Shown piece by piece: positions 1 to 6,765 of a DNA stretch of 21,287 bases (positions within the stretch are counted from its first letter, which is position 1; each line of letters starts with the position of its first letter). A program made the position numbers and the translations under genes. The stretch comes from a virus. The DNA is taken from positions 1 through 21,287 of IMG/VR virus record IMGVR_UViG_3300042923_000658. One strand, given 5' to 3'. The notes under the pieces were generated by a model that worked only from the letters and a program-made list of their open reading frames with translations, ran no database searches and had not been told where the DNA came from.

Positions 1-1450
1 CAACCTCGTCAGAGCCGTCATCAAAGGCCCCCTGAACCGCCGCCTGCACCCCAGCACCCAACGCCTCGTCGAGTTCCTTCTGACGCAGCTTCATAATCCG
101 CCGAATCTCCGCCGGGGAACGCCCGTCCAGTTCCAGCAGGTACTCGAACGGGTAACCCATCTGCGACTTCTTCACCAGAGCATCCGCAAGTTGCGCTTCC
201 GACCGGATCTCCGGGGACTCCCAGACGATCTTCGCCAGCCGGGTAGCCTGCGCCGTCTTCGAGTCACCCTTCACGAGAGCCACCAGCCGCAGCACTTCCC
301 GCAGTTGCGGGTCCGTGAACGTGATGAACTCCCCGGCCTTCTTGTTCAGACCGATCTCAGCGGACTTCAGCGCGTCACCGGACAGGTTCGAGATGCCCTT
401 GTTCGCGACAAGGTAGTGCGGGGGTGTGCGGGTCTGCGCCGCAATATGCCCCACCGCGATCTCGATCGTGTCCGTGAAGATGCCGAGCTCTGCGGCCTTC
501 CACGAGTCGATCTTCGCGTTATCCCCAGTGATGGTGATGAGGCGCCGTTCGCGGAGATCCTTCATGTCGACCGGACGCGACCCGATGACCTTCCCATCCG
601 CATCAAGAATGGGGATCTTCGGAGGCTCCGTGCCGAGCATCACCCGGGCATCCATCGACGCGTAATCCGCCGCCAGGAACAGGTACGCCCACAACAGGTT
701 GATAGCGTCCTGCATGGGCATGACACCCTGAATCTCCGACAGCGGGTCACCCTTCAACGTCGGACGGTTCTGGATCTCCACCACCGGCACAACACCCAGC
801 GGGTTCACGACCGGCCACGCATCATCCGACGCGCCGTCACGCTGCTGCCACCCACCCGAAGCCGCGTACTCTTCCCGCTGCTGCTCCGACATAGACTCGA
901 GCTCATTCGCCGGCGTCACCCGCGGACGAATCCACTTCCACACCCACTCCGGGGTGTACAGGGTCGCGTACTCGTCATCCTCATCCACCCACGTCTTCAA
1001 CGCAGCCGTACGCAGACGCGGATTCTCCCAGTCATACTCAATCTCAACCGACGACGGATGCTCAAACGTGACAATCGGCTCCCCCGAAGAGTCACCCCAC
1101 ACAATCACGAAACACCGCTTAGCCGTCAACGCCGTAACCGCACCCTGCGAGAACTGAGCATCAAACTCATTCATCTGCAACGCATCCCACAGCTTCGACG
1201 CCGCACCCTTCGGCATGTTCGTCACACCAATAGGCTTCAGACGTTCCGCCTCAGCGTTCACAACCGTCCCACACCAGTTGTCGGAGAAATCCGCATACCG
1301 GGACGCGTTCGCCCTCTTCCACTCATCCGTCGCAAAATTGAGAGGCTGATCCCCCTCGTAATACGACTCCGCCCGCTCAATATCCGGGCGACGGTTGTTC
1401 AGGCGGGTGTAAATCCGCTGAGTCAGTTTCCGGGCCGCATCCGCGTCCAT
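1..1450 (-). CDS. Portal protein (SPP1 gp6-like), 3' end beyond window
   Basis: The first 483 residues are visible and the frame is open to the left edge, so the C-terminus is missing. Portal proteins form the dodecameric ring at the capsid vertex through which DNA enters and leaves. The N-terminal region (residues about 1-60, MDADAARKLTQRIYTRLNNR then a YYEGDQPL stretch) and the later helical part (NLSGDALKSAEIGLNKKAGE) are typical of the gp6-like portal family of actinophages. The ATG at 1450 follows GGAGGGCGC, a good ribosome site. It starts 15 bases after the large terminase stop, the usual terminase-portal order. Assignment is from family resemblance and position. Confidence 0.88.
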   Translation of the reverse strand, partial: MDADAARKLTQRIYTRLNNRRPDIERAESYYEGDQPLNFATDEWKRANASRYADFSDNWCGTVVNAEAERLKPIGVTNMPKGAASKLWDALQMNEFDAQFSQGAVTALTAKRCFVIVWGDSSGEPIVTFEHPSSVEIEYDWENPRLRTAALKTWVDEDDEYATLYTPEWVWKWIRPRVTPANELESMSEQQREEYAASGGWQQRDGASDDAWPVVNPLGVVPVVEIQNRPTLKGDPLSEIQGVMPMQDAINLLWAYLFLAADYASMDARVMLGTEPPKIPILDADGKVIGSRPVDMKDLRERRLITITGDNAKIDSWKAAELGIFTDTIEIAVGHIAAQTRTPPHYLVANKGISNLSGDALKSAEIGLNKKAGEFITFTDPQLREVLRLVALVKGDSKTAQATRLAKIVWESPEIRSEAQLADALVKKSQMGYPFEYLLELDGRSPAEIRRIMKLRQKELDEALGAGVQAAVQGAFDDGSDEV

Positions 1451-1465
1451 GCGCCCTCCAAAGGC

Positions 1466-3157
1466 TCAGTAGTAAATGAAGTTGTCGGCAGGGTCGTCGA
1501 ACTGCCCGTCCTTGAGCGCGTCCATGGCCGCTTCGTGCGCCAAGTCCGAACTCATCGCCTGGTCGATCTTCTGGTGGTCCGCCCCGTGAGGCTTTCCGAG
1601 CACATACCGCTGCATCGTCTTCGCGATCATCACCGCGTTAGTGACGTGGGTGCGCGTGACGGTGTCGCCGTCGTGCGTGAACCGCGAGTCAGGATTGCGG
1701 ATCGCTGAACGGAACTGCTCCAGCGACTTGTGCATTGCCGTGATCGAGTTCGTGGGCCATGGGATGAAGACCTTCGCCCCGTACTTCGCCGCCCACTCAG
1801 CCAGTTCCGTCCGCCAGGAATCGTCATCACCCAGAGCGGACTCGTCGATAGCACCCATGGCAGACCCGGCAGGGTCCACGTAGGCGCGCACGATGCGATA
1901 CTCGGACGCGATGAAGTCGACCGCGGCCCGAACCTCCCCGCGCGGGATGAACCCACCGAAGTTCGCCGGGTCCCACACGGTCAGCCGCTTGTCGCCGCCA
2001 ACGTCATACGTCGGCGTGAACTGGTAGAGGTCGCGCGTTTCGAGGCGAATCCCGGTCCAGTCGTTGTTGTTCGACAGGTCCATGCCCATCGCGACGGACG
2101 TGCGAGGCTTCACCTCGGCCGGTGAGCGCTTCGCGTCCCACTCCTCCGGCGTGATCCACTTGCCGGCGCCAGCAACAAGCCTGTTCCCGAAGAATCGCTC
2201 CGCATCCGCGGGGTCCTTCTCCATCATCTCGGCGGCTTCGCCCTCGATGGTGTCCAGCGAAACCCACGGGGCACCCTCGTAGTTGAACGCGAAAATCTTC
2301 CGACGTTCCTTCTTGTTCCGAAACGACAGATTCGCGGGCGGGTGGCGGAAGTCGCGGTTGACGTCCTTCGCCTGCGACTCATACGTCCGCTGAGCGACCG
2401 AATCCGCAGCCGGGTCCCACGCGTTCGTCGTCTCGATCGCACGCCCGCCCATGCCGGCGAGGCCCTGACGTTGCTTCTTCGCCAGGTTGTGACCGCCGTT
2501 GGACTTCACCCAAAGCCCGGTCTCGTCCTGCACCACAAAAGTCACGCGCTGACCAAGCCGCGAGTTACCCTTCGCCGTGACAACGTCGATACGACCATCC
2601 CCAGGAAGGCGAATGAACTCCTCACCAGTCCGCGGGATGATCTCACCCAGCGGGCCGAGCTCGATCATCGGACGCAACGCGTCATACGTGTTAGAGGTCT
2701 GATCCTCCGACGTCGCCGTGATCTGAATTAGAGGGGTCGCCCACTTGCGGCCCATCGGCTCACCCTCGGCATACCGATGAACAAACCCGCAACCGCAACC
2801 GCTCTCCGCACAGTCATACACGTCACCCTCAGACGCCCAACCCGCGAACAACACGGGACCGACACCCTCCGCACACACGAACGCAGAGATCAGCGGAGAC
2901 TTGCCCCACTTCTGAGCGCGGACCAGCTGCGACCGCCGATACACGAACGCGCCACCCAAAGGGTTAGGCGGAAGATCCGGGTCAACCTCAGCAGCAGGAT
3001 CGAACGACGCCGACCCCTTCACCATGTAGTGATTGCCGACGAACCGATACTGCTCCCGAGCAAGACGGAACGGCATCCCCCGGTGCCCACGGTCAGGGAT
3101 CACACAATGCGCTTCGATCCACTCAGGGACGACAAGCAGCGGACGATCAGCCTTCAT
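1466..3157 (-). CDS. terL: Terminase large subunit (ATPase/nuclease)
   Basis: 563 residues, normal for the family. It is the packaging motor that translocates DNA through the portal and cuts it. An atypical Walker A, RAQKWGKS, lies at residues 80-87 and Walker B, FVVQDE, at 207-212. The C-terminal RNase H-like nuclease shows Asp360 in GMDLSNNND and Asp428 in AYVDPAG. I chose the ATG at 3157: the frame is open to 3250, but the upstream part overlaps the small terminase almost completely and looks like a shadow of it. The chosen start overlaps the terS stop by 11 bases. An odd Cys-rich insert (CAESGCGCG) sits at residues 116-124, between Walker A and B. Confidence 0.93.
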   Translation of the reverse strand: MKADRPLLVVPEWIEAHCVIPDRGHRGMPFRLAREQYRFVGNHYMVKGSASFDPAAEVDPDLPPNPLGGAFVYRRSQLVRAQKWGKSPLISAFVCAEGVGPVLFAGWASEGDVYDCAESGCGCGFVHRYAEGEPMGRKWATPLIQITATSEDQTSNTYDALRPMIELGPLGEIIPRTGEEFIRLPGDGRIDVVTAKGNSRLGQRVTFVVQDETGLWVKSNGGHNLAKKQRQGLAGMGGRAIETTNAWDPAADSVAQRTYESQAKDVNRDFRHPPANLSFRNKKERRKIFAFNYEGAPWVSLDTIEGEAAEMMEKDPADAERFFGNRLVAGAGKWITPEEWDAKRSPAEVKPRTSVAMGMDLSNNNDWTGIRLETRDLYQFTPTYDVGGDKRLTVWDPANFGGFIPRGEVRAAVDFIASEYRIVRAYVDPAGSAMGAIDESALGDDDSWRTELAEWAAKYGAKVFIPWPTNSITAMHKSLEQFRSAIRNPDSRFTHDGDTVTRTHVTNAVMIAKTMQRYVLGKPHGADHQKIDQAMSSDLAHEAAMDALKDGQFDDPADNFIYY

Positions 3158-3692
3158 CGCCAACAGCCGCAGCCCAACGCTCCGCAGCGGTCGGACCAGT
3201 ACGCTCAGGAGCCGGCGCCGCAGCAGCCCGCTTAGCGGACAACTCATCAACGCTGAACTTCCAACGCAGAGCGTGCATACCGGGCAACGAAAGCCCCAAC
3301 TCCGCCGCCATACGCAGCGCAGCAGTCTTCAACCCCGAATTGGAATCAGGCCCAGTCGACTCAATGTACGCGCGCACATACGCCGCCACCTCATACACCA
3401 GACCAAGCTGCGACCACATGAACGCCTGCGGCTTCGCCCACAACGCCGCCCACAGGTCAAGCTCACGCCCCCGCAAAGCAGCCGTCGCGTCCGGGTCAAA
3501 CTCCTTGACCCGCTTCTTGTCCTCCCAGTAAATGTCGTACACCGGGATAGCAGGAAGCGGGAACTCCGGAACATCACCCTTGAAACCCTCAGCAGGCAGA
3601 GTCACCCACGCCGCATCACCCGCACGATCACGCCGCAGCGCATTCGGGTCCGGGGCAGGGCCACTACGACCACGAGCACCACCAGAAGTCAT
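3147..3692 (-). CDS. terS: Terminase small subunit
   Basis: 181 residues. The N-terminus MTSGGARGRSGPAPDPNALR followed by RDRAGDAAW and WVTLPAEG is characteristic of actinophage small terminases, which recognise the packaging site and load the large subunit. A central helical part (residues about 60-125) has a WAALWAKPQAFMW stretch, and the C-terminus is Ala-rich and low in complexity. It lies directly upstream of terL with a short overlap, as expected. The ribosome site before ATG 3692 is mediocre (GAGGATG about 7 bases away). It is preceded by a 191-base spacer with repeated GTGATG motifs that could be its DNA target. Confidence 0.85.
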   Translation of the reverse strand: MTSGGARGRSGPAPDPNALRRDRAGDAAWVTLPAEGFKGDVPEFPLPAIPVYDIYWEDKKRVKEFDPDATAALRGRELDLWAALWAKPQAFMWSQLGLVYEVAAYVRAYIESTGPDSNSGLKTAALRMAAELGLSLPGMHALRWKFSVDELSAKRAAAAPAPERTGPTAAERWAAAVGDEG

Positions 3693-3883
3693 GCCATCAC
3701 ATCCTCAGCATCACGCTGGGCGGCATCACGCCACCACGGAACAGTCGAACACCCCTACGAAAAGAGGGGAACTGAAACGTTTTGAACCTGGAAAACCTCG
3801 GAGCGCCCTCCCCGGCGGTACTTTCCCAGGTGGGTCGGATGGGGTCTCCCCCACCCCTCTGTGACGGACGTTCGAACATCCGT
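3693..3883 (-). other. Non-coding spacer upstream of terS; candidate packaging-site region
   Basis: No credible gene. On the minus strand GTGATG occurs three times at 14-15 base spacing next to terS (plus-strand CATCAC at 3695, 3709 and 3724; the 9-mer GCATCACGC is repeated exactly at 3708 and 3723). A hairpin CCCCT/AGGGG lies at 3752-3769 and a GC-rich stretch at about 3800-3860. cos or pac sites of this phage type are often just upstream of terS, and iterated motifs can serve as TerS binding sites. This is inference. Confidence 0.4.
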
Positions 3884-3887
3884 TCAG
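3866..3887. promoter_or_regulatory. Near-palindrome resembling an actinobacterial SOS box
   Basis: An 18-base palindrome with one mismatched pair (3866-3883, centred on TTCGAA) overlaps TCGAACATCCGTTCAG at 3872-3887. The actinobacterial LexA box is TCGAAC-N4-GTTCGA, so 10 of the 12 conserved positions match. It spans the HNH stop codon and precedes terS. A chance match is quite possible. Confidence 0.25.
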
Positions 3888-4228
3888 CCGTGCCAGCCTC
3901 CGGGCTGGTTGTGTGCGGTCTCTGTGTCGTGACAGGTCTTGCATAGGCCGCGACCAGCGTCGGGGTTGTTGGGGTTGAGTCCGAGCTCAATGAGTTCTTT
4001 GCGTGACCGTGGGTGGTGGTCCGCTACTGTGCTGAATGCTTGGTGGCAGAGGACGCAGATGGGGTCTCGTGTGAGTACGGCTGTGCGGAACGCTTGGTGT
4101 CCTGGGGTTGTGTAGCCCCGGTCTCGGCTGGTACCGCGTGCCCTGTCCGCTTGGGTTGTATGCGTGGGGCAGCGTCCACCTTTGCCCTCGTAGAGGGTTG
4201 GGCATCCGGGGACGTTGCACACGCGCAT
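3884..4228 (-). CDS. HNH endonuclease next to the terminase genes
   Basis: 114 residues. An N-terminal Cys pair region (C4, C9, C20) precedes a classical HNH core: C58-x2-C61, D70-H71-H72, Asn residues near 85-88, and C96-K-T-C99-H100 closing the zinc site. HNH proteins at this position in HK97-like phages help the terminase cut DNA at the packaging site (established for HK97 gp74), and the location just upstream of terS fits that job. The ATG at 4228 has GAGGT seven bases upstream. The frame stays open to 4306, but that extension has no better site and runs into the structured region. Confidence 0.88.
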   Translation of the reverse strand: MRVCNVPGCPTLYEGKGGRCPTHTTQADRARGTSRDRGYTTPGHQAFRTAVLTRDPICVLCHQAFSTVADHHPRSRKELIELGLNPNNPDAGRGLCKTCHDTETAHNQPGGWHG

Positions 4229-4257
4229 GGTGTACCTCGGGGGTCGAAGGGAATGTG

Positions 4258-4428
4258 TGGACCGTGCGGGAGTTGCACCCGCTGTACCCGGTGAGATTGC
4301 CGCCACTGACGACGGCTCCTAGCCGGGGCGTTACTACTCGGCCCGTGGTGTGGTTTGCGTCGTCACCGCGACGAGATCCCGGTTACAGCACCTAACCGTG
4401 ATCAACACGGTCCAGTGTTCCCGGTTAG
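4258..4428 (-). ncRNA. Hairpin-rich, tRNA-like structured region
   Basis: No gene fits between 4229 and 4424. A perfect 9-base helix pairs 4258-4266 with 4406-4414. Inside it, read on the minus strand, are GGTTA/TAACC (4381-4397, 7-base loop), CGTCG/CGACG (4358-4373), CGGCT/AGCCG (4313-4325) and GCGGG/CCCGC with a 7-base loop (4266-4282). The last arm directly abuts the closing strand ACGGTCC, as a T-arm abuts the acceptor stem in tRNA, and its loop TGCAACT resembles TTCRANY except for one base. An alternative hairpin CTAACCG/CGGTTAG spans 4392-4428 over a stop codon. The total of about 155 bases is too long for a normal tRNA. Whether it is a real RNA is unknown. Confidence 0.35.
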
Positions 4429-4670
4429 TCGTCGTCTTCGCCTACGTCCACGATCCGTGCAGCCTGCCTGCGAGACGCGTACTCGATCAGTCCCGCCGTT
4501 ATATGGAGGGGCTGACCGTCTGTCCAGGAGGTGAGGTAGTAGCCGTCGCTGGTGTCGATGCGTTGCCCGTACGCTTGGAGCACCCAGGAGGATGCAACGG
4601 CACCGTCGAATTCGTCTGCGAAGTGGGCTGCGATGGCGGCTTCGAGGTCGTCCTTCGTGGTGTCGCTCAT
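4425..4670 (-). CDS. Small acidic protein of unknown function
   Basis: 81 residues, MSDTTKDDLEAAIAAHFADE at the start and an acidic end (VGEDDD). The N-terminal part is predicted helical; the middle (DTSDGYYLTSWTDGQPLHIT) looks like beta strands. I recognise no catalytic motif. The ATG at 4670 has GAGGTG seven bases upstream, and its first bases overlap the stop of the preceding 46-residue gene (ATGA), so translation is probably coupled. The stop codon lies inside the arm of a hairpin (4392-4428) that could protect or end the transcript. Confidence 0.75.
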   Translation of the reverse strand: MSDTTKDDLEAAIAAHFADEFDGAVASSWVLQAYGQRIDTSDGYYLTSWTDGQPLHITAGLIEYASRRQAARIVDVGEDDD

Positions 4671-4807
4671 CGGATCACCTCGTACTGCCAGTAGAACACG
4701 CCTTGTTCGCCCCGGTCTTTGTGGGGGCCGGCGTGACCATCCGGCAGGTAACACGTCAGCGAGTCGTAGTCGAGTACCAGGGTTGCGGTGCAGGTGTGTT
4801 CAGTCAT
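4667..4807 (-). CDS. 46-residue Cys/His microprotein
   Basis: Short frame MTEHTCTATLVLDYDSLTCY followed by LPDGHAGPHK. C6, C19, H25 and H29 give a possible zinc site of the C...GHAGPH type common in actinophage microproteins. The ATG at 4807 is preceded by GAGGCG. The gene overlaps its downstream neighbour by ATGA and its upstream neighbour by 8 bases, so it fits tightly in a coupled series. Function unknown. Confidence 0.7.
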   Translation of the reverse strand: MTEHTCTATLVLDYDSLTCYLPDGHAGPHKDRGEQGVFYWQYEVIR

Positions 4808-4958
4808 CGAATCGCCTCGTCCTGCGAAACCAGCGCCGCCACTGTTTCTTCGCGTGCCCGTTGACGCAGCGTGGGCAGTTCAACGACGGGCACCGTTTCG
4901 CGTGGTCACCGTCTCGAATGTCTTCGCCTAGGTAGTTGCGGCGGCGCGTTTTCCCCAT
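4800..4958 (-). CDS. 52-residue basic zinc-knuckle protein
   Basis: Very basic protein (MGKTRRRNYLGEDIRDGD..., C-terminus rich in Arg and Trp) with a compact C23-x4-C28-x2-C31-x3-H35 knuckle. Such a fold could bind nucleic acid, but no known family is identified. The ATG at 4958 has AGGGAG about eight bases upstream. The stop lies inside the next gene, an 8-base overlap that suggests coupled translation. Confidence 0.7.
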   Translation of the reverse strand: MGKTRRRNYLGEDIRDGDHAKRCPSLNCPRCVNGHAKKQWRRWFRRTRRFDD

Positions 4959-4985
4959 AGGGGGTTCTCCCTAACAGCTACAACC

Positions 4986-5069
4986 GCGCCCCGTGGGGCG
5001 TCGTGGGTCCGAGCTTTCGCCCCCTGTATAGACCCGTTACTCGGGTCAGATGCTTGCGGTACGCCGCAA
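4986..5069. repeat. Three perfect hairpins in a non-coding gap
   Basis: The gap 4959-5076 holds CGCCCC/GGGGCG (4987-5000, 2-base spacer), GACCCG/CGGGTC (5031-5047, 5-base loop) and TTGCGG/CCGCAA (5054-5069, 4-base loop). None is followed by a clear U-run on the minus strand, so they are not typical terminators. They may be processing, stability or binding sites. Confidence 0.5.
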
Positions 5070-5076
5070 CGACGGC

Positions 5077-5514
5077 CTACGCCTTGAGGGAGCCACCCGC
5101 TCGGGTGAACGTTCGGAGAGCATGGCAGTTCGCGCAGACGACCTCGCACTTGGCGATCTCGGCCCTCACCTGGTCCATGGTCTGATTCGTGAACGAACCA
5201 ATGTTGAAGAGTTTCACAGCCGGGTCCAGATGATCGAACTGCATCACGAACGGCGGGTACTCGACGTGGCAGTCAGTGCACGGCACAGCCTTAGCCTCGC
5301 TGATCGCGGCACGTATCTCTGTACGCCTCTTCCGCTCGTACTTCCGTTTGGATGAAGCCCCGCGCTTGTTGTTGCACGCGTGGCACAGATTGCAGTAACC
5401 CGTGTGAACCAGTTCGCCGGCTAGACGGTTGTAGCTTTTCTTGTAGATCGAAAGGTCGTCGCTCGAGATGCCGCAGTCCTTGCACCAGGGCCGGAGATTC
5501 TTGGGGCGAGCCAT
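5077..5514 (-). CDS. HNH endonuclease with several zinc knuckles
   Basis: 145 residues. N-terminal C11-x2-C14 and C41-x2-C44-x2-C47 clusters precede a basic linker (KRKYERKRR) and an HNH core: C79-x2-C82, FDHLDP at 93-98 with D94 and H95, then C123...C127-x2-C130-H131. This is the family with the VMQFDHLDP...CEVVCANCH signature, often found as free-standing homing-type nucleases in phages. The ATG at 5514 follows GGAAGGGGGATC, a good ribosome site. It sits alone between hairpin gaps, consistent with an inserted selfish gene. Confidence 0.88.
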   Translation of the reverse strand: MARPKNLRPWCKDCGISSDDLSIYKKSYNRLAGELVHTGYCNLCHACNNKRGASSKRKYERKRRTEIRAAISEAKAVPCTDCHVEYPPFVMQFDHLDPAVKLFNIGSFTNQTMDQVRAEIAKCEVVCANCHALRTFTRAGGSLKA

Positions 5515-5561
5515 GATCCCCCTTCCCCGGGGCTACTACGAACCCTTGTTCACCGGGCGGA

Positions 5562-5717
5562 TCAGTCCGCCGTATCCACCAACCAATGCGTCATACGTTC
5601 AGCCTCAGCCCGGTGCCTCTCCACGTCATCCGCCGTCCAAGCGGGGACGCGCGAGAGGACCATGCGATTCAGTCGTCCGATGCGATCGCGTCGAGTCCAG
5701 CTCGGTTTGTATGTCAC
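5562..5717 (-). CDS. 51-residue protein of unknown function
   Basis: GTG start at 5717 overlapping the previous stop (GTGA), with GGGAG about 11 bases upstream. The sequence begins VTYKPSWTRRDRIGRLNRMV and has an amphipathic, charged second half (DDVERHRAEAERMTHWL). No family recognised. Support is the coupled position and a plausible helical composition. Confidence 0.5.
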   Translation of the reverse strand: MTYKPSWTRRDRIGRLNRMVLSRVPAWTADDVERHRAEAERMTHWLVDTAD

Positions 5718-5779
5718 TTCGCGTCTTCTCCCTCTGGCGGGTCGGCTTGCTCGGACACGAGATTTTCAATCCGGCTCAC
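5714..5779 (-). CDS. Possible 21-residue peptide in an overlapping series
   Basis: GTG start at 5779 overlaps the stop of the upstream zinc protein and the stop overlaps the next GTG, both as GTGA. The peptide VSRIENLVSEQADPPEGEDA has an acidic end. It may be real or may just be the coupling link between its neighbours. Confidence 0.35.
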   Translation of the reverse strand: MSRIENLVSEQADPPEGEDAK

Positions 5780-5946
5780 TCGTCCATCTCCCACGTGTGG
5801 TCGATCACGGCAAGCGCGATATCCCGCAGCTTGTCTTCAGACTCCCGGAAGTGGTGGGTGCACCACGTCATCTCGGTCATGTCGATCCATGTGGACCAGT
5901 ACGCCTGAACGTTGCACCGGTCACAACGGCGGCTGGTGTCAACCAT
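5776..5946 (-). CDS. 56-residue zinc-finger protein (DUF7455-like)
   Basis: Begins MVDTSRRCDRCNVQAYWSTW, with C8-x2-C11 and a second half-site C29-T-H31-H32, then a helical acidic tail. The CDRC..QAY...C.HH pattern with a following HxxxL helix resembles the DUF7455 family of actinobacterial and phage zinc proteins; function unknown. The ATG at 5946 starts six bases after the stop of the 36-residue gene. A truncated relative, MDTSRRCDRCGVQAE, lies at 6766-6831. Confidence 0.7.
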   Translation of the reverse strand: MVDTSRRCDRCNVQAYWSTWIDMTEMTWCTHHFRESEDKLRDIALAVIDHTWEMDE

Positions 5947-5952
5947 GACGAC

Positions 5953-6063
5953 CTACTCTCTACCGTCCGCGGCGAGAAGGAGGGGAGCTGTGCTGTTCGG
6001 CAAGGGGTGACCGTCGAACTCGCGCGGGTCGTACTGGACCCAGCAGTAGCTACACACGCTCAC
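5953..6063 (-). CDS. 36-residue CxxC microprotein
   Basis: GTG start at 6063 overlaps the upstream stop (GTGA) and follows AAGGGGA closely. The protein starts VSVCSYCWVQYDPREFDGHP with C4-x2-C7 and H19. It is one of many short paired-cysteine proteins here. The frame is open further upstream to 6156 but that part is antisense-like and overlaps another gene fully. Confidence 0.5.
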   Translation of the reverse strand: MSVCSYCWVQYDPREFDGHPLPNSTAPLLLAADGRE

Positions 6064-6218
6064 TCCCCTTGGGTGGAGAGGGCTGCTTCGAGAGCCTTGG
6101 TGAGCCCCAGGACTAGCCAATCCTCTTCGTACATCGAGGGATGCCCGTCCGGCCACGAAGCGCCGATGTAAGCCTTGCCCGCCCGCACTAGCTCGAGGGA
6201 TTCTTCGCGCTCGATCAT
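6060..6218 (-). CDS. 52-residue protein of unknown function
   Basis: ATG at 6218 overlaps the stop of the HNH-AP2 gene (ATGA). Sequence MIEREESLELVRAGKAYIGA then a SWPDGHPSMYEEDWLVLG stretch and a helical end. No family recognised. It could be expressed only by coupling to the upstream nuclease gene, since no clear ribosome site of its own is seen. Confidence 0.55.
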   Translation of the reverse strand: MIEREESLELVRAGKAYIGASWPDGHPSMYEEDWLVLGLTKALEAALSTQGE

Positions 6219-6694
6219 GGCTCGCTCCTGTCGGCGAGGTTGTTGGTGAAGAGTTCGTTGCGCTTCGCGATGGCCGCGCGCTCCGCGTCTTCGAGGGTGT
6301 CGAACCGGCCGACCCAGTGCTTCTTCTGGTTATGCGTCACCTCAACGGCCCACCGTCCGGTCGACTTGCAGCGGTATACACCGCGAACTCCGGACACGGT
6401 TCCCCGCCGAGCCACGATGTTCTCGCCGTTCTGCTTCCTCGTGACGAGATGCATGTGCCCGACGTTCACACAGAGGCGGTTCCGGCACTTGTGGTCGATC
6501 AGTAGGCCAGTGGGCGGGAGCGCTCCGTGAGCCAGTTCCCACGCCACGCGGTGTACCCGGTGCACCTTTCGGGCGATAGTCATTTGCCCGTACCCGCCGG
6601 GATTCTTGCTTCTCTGCCACGTCAGGCACCCGGTGGCGGGGTCCGGCGTCGAGTGCGCTTCGAGAATCGCGGCGATCGCGGTAGCATTGTCCAT
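6215..6694 (-). CDS. HNH endonuclease with C-terminal AP2 DNA-binding domain
   Basis: 159 residues. An HNH_3-type core runs from about residue 20 to 95: GCLTW, GYGQM, D67-H68-K-C70, C75-V-N77, and H80/H82. Residues about 101-150 (VSGVRGVYRCKSTGRWAVEV, then HWVGRFDTLEDAERA) form an AP2-like domain, the DNA-binding fold known from plant ERF factors and phage homing endonucleases. The combination is typical of mobile HNH genes. The ATG at 6694 has AGGAG seven bases upstream. The gene sits behind a strong hairpin (6722-6750). Confidence 0.88.
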   Translation of the reverse strand: MDNATAIAAILEAHSTPDPATGCLTWQRSKNPGGYGQMTIARKVHRVHRVAWELAHGALPPTGLLIDHKCRNRLCVNVGHMHLVTRKQNGENIVARRGTVSGVRGVYRCKSTGRWAVEVTHNQKKHWVGRFDTLEDAERAAIAKRNELFTNNLADRSEP

Positions 6695-6721
6695 GTCGGG
6701 CTCCTAGTCAGTTCGGCCATG

Positions 6722-6750
6722 CCCCCGGAGGATGCCAGTCCTCGCGGGGG
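6722..6750. terminator. Strong hairpin, possible terminator
   Basis: CCCCCG+GAGGA pairs with TCCTC+CGGGGG, 11 base pairs with one bulged base and a 6-base loop. It lies between the 21-residue frame and the HNH-AP2 gene. The T-rich tail (TTTATTA) is on the plus-strand side, so as a terminator it would act on rightward transcription; on the minus strand there is no U-run and it may act as a processing site. Confidence 0.5.
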
Positions 6751-6765
6751 TTTATTACGCCTCAA

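Noticed and set aside
191-1708. 505-codon open frame on the plus strand
   Set aside because: Antisense to the portal gene and the end of terL; Arg/His/Pro-rich composition typical of antisense frames in high-GC DNA, no ribosome site, no known motif.
3158-3250. Upstream extension of the large terminase
   Set aside because: It lies within the small terminase gene and encodes a Leu/Arg-rich stretch not found at the start of this family.
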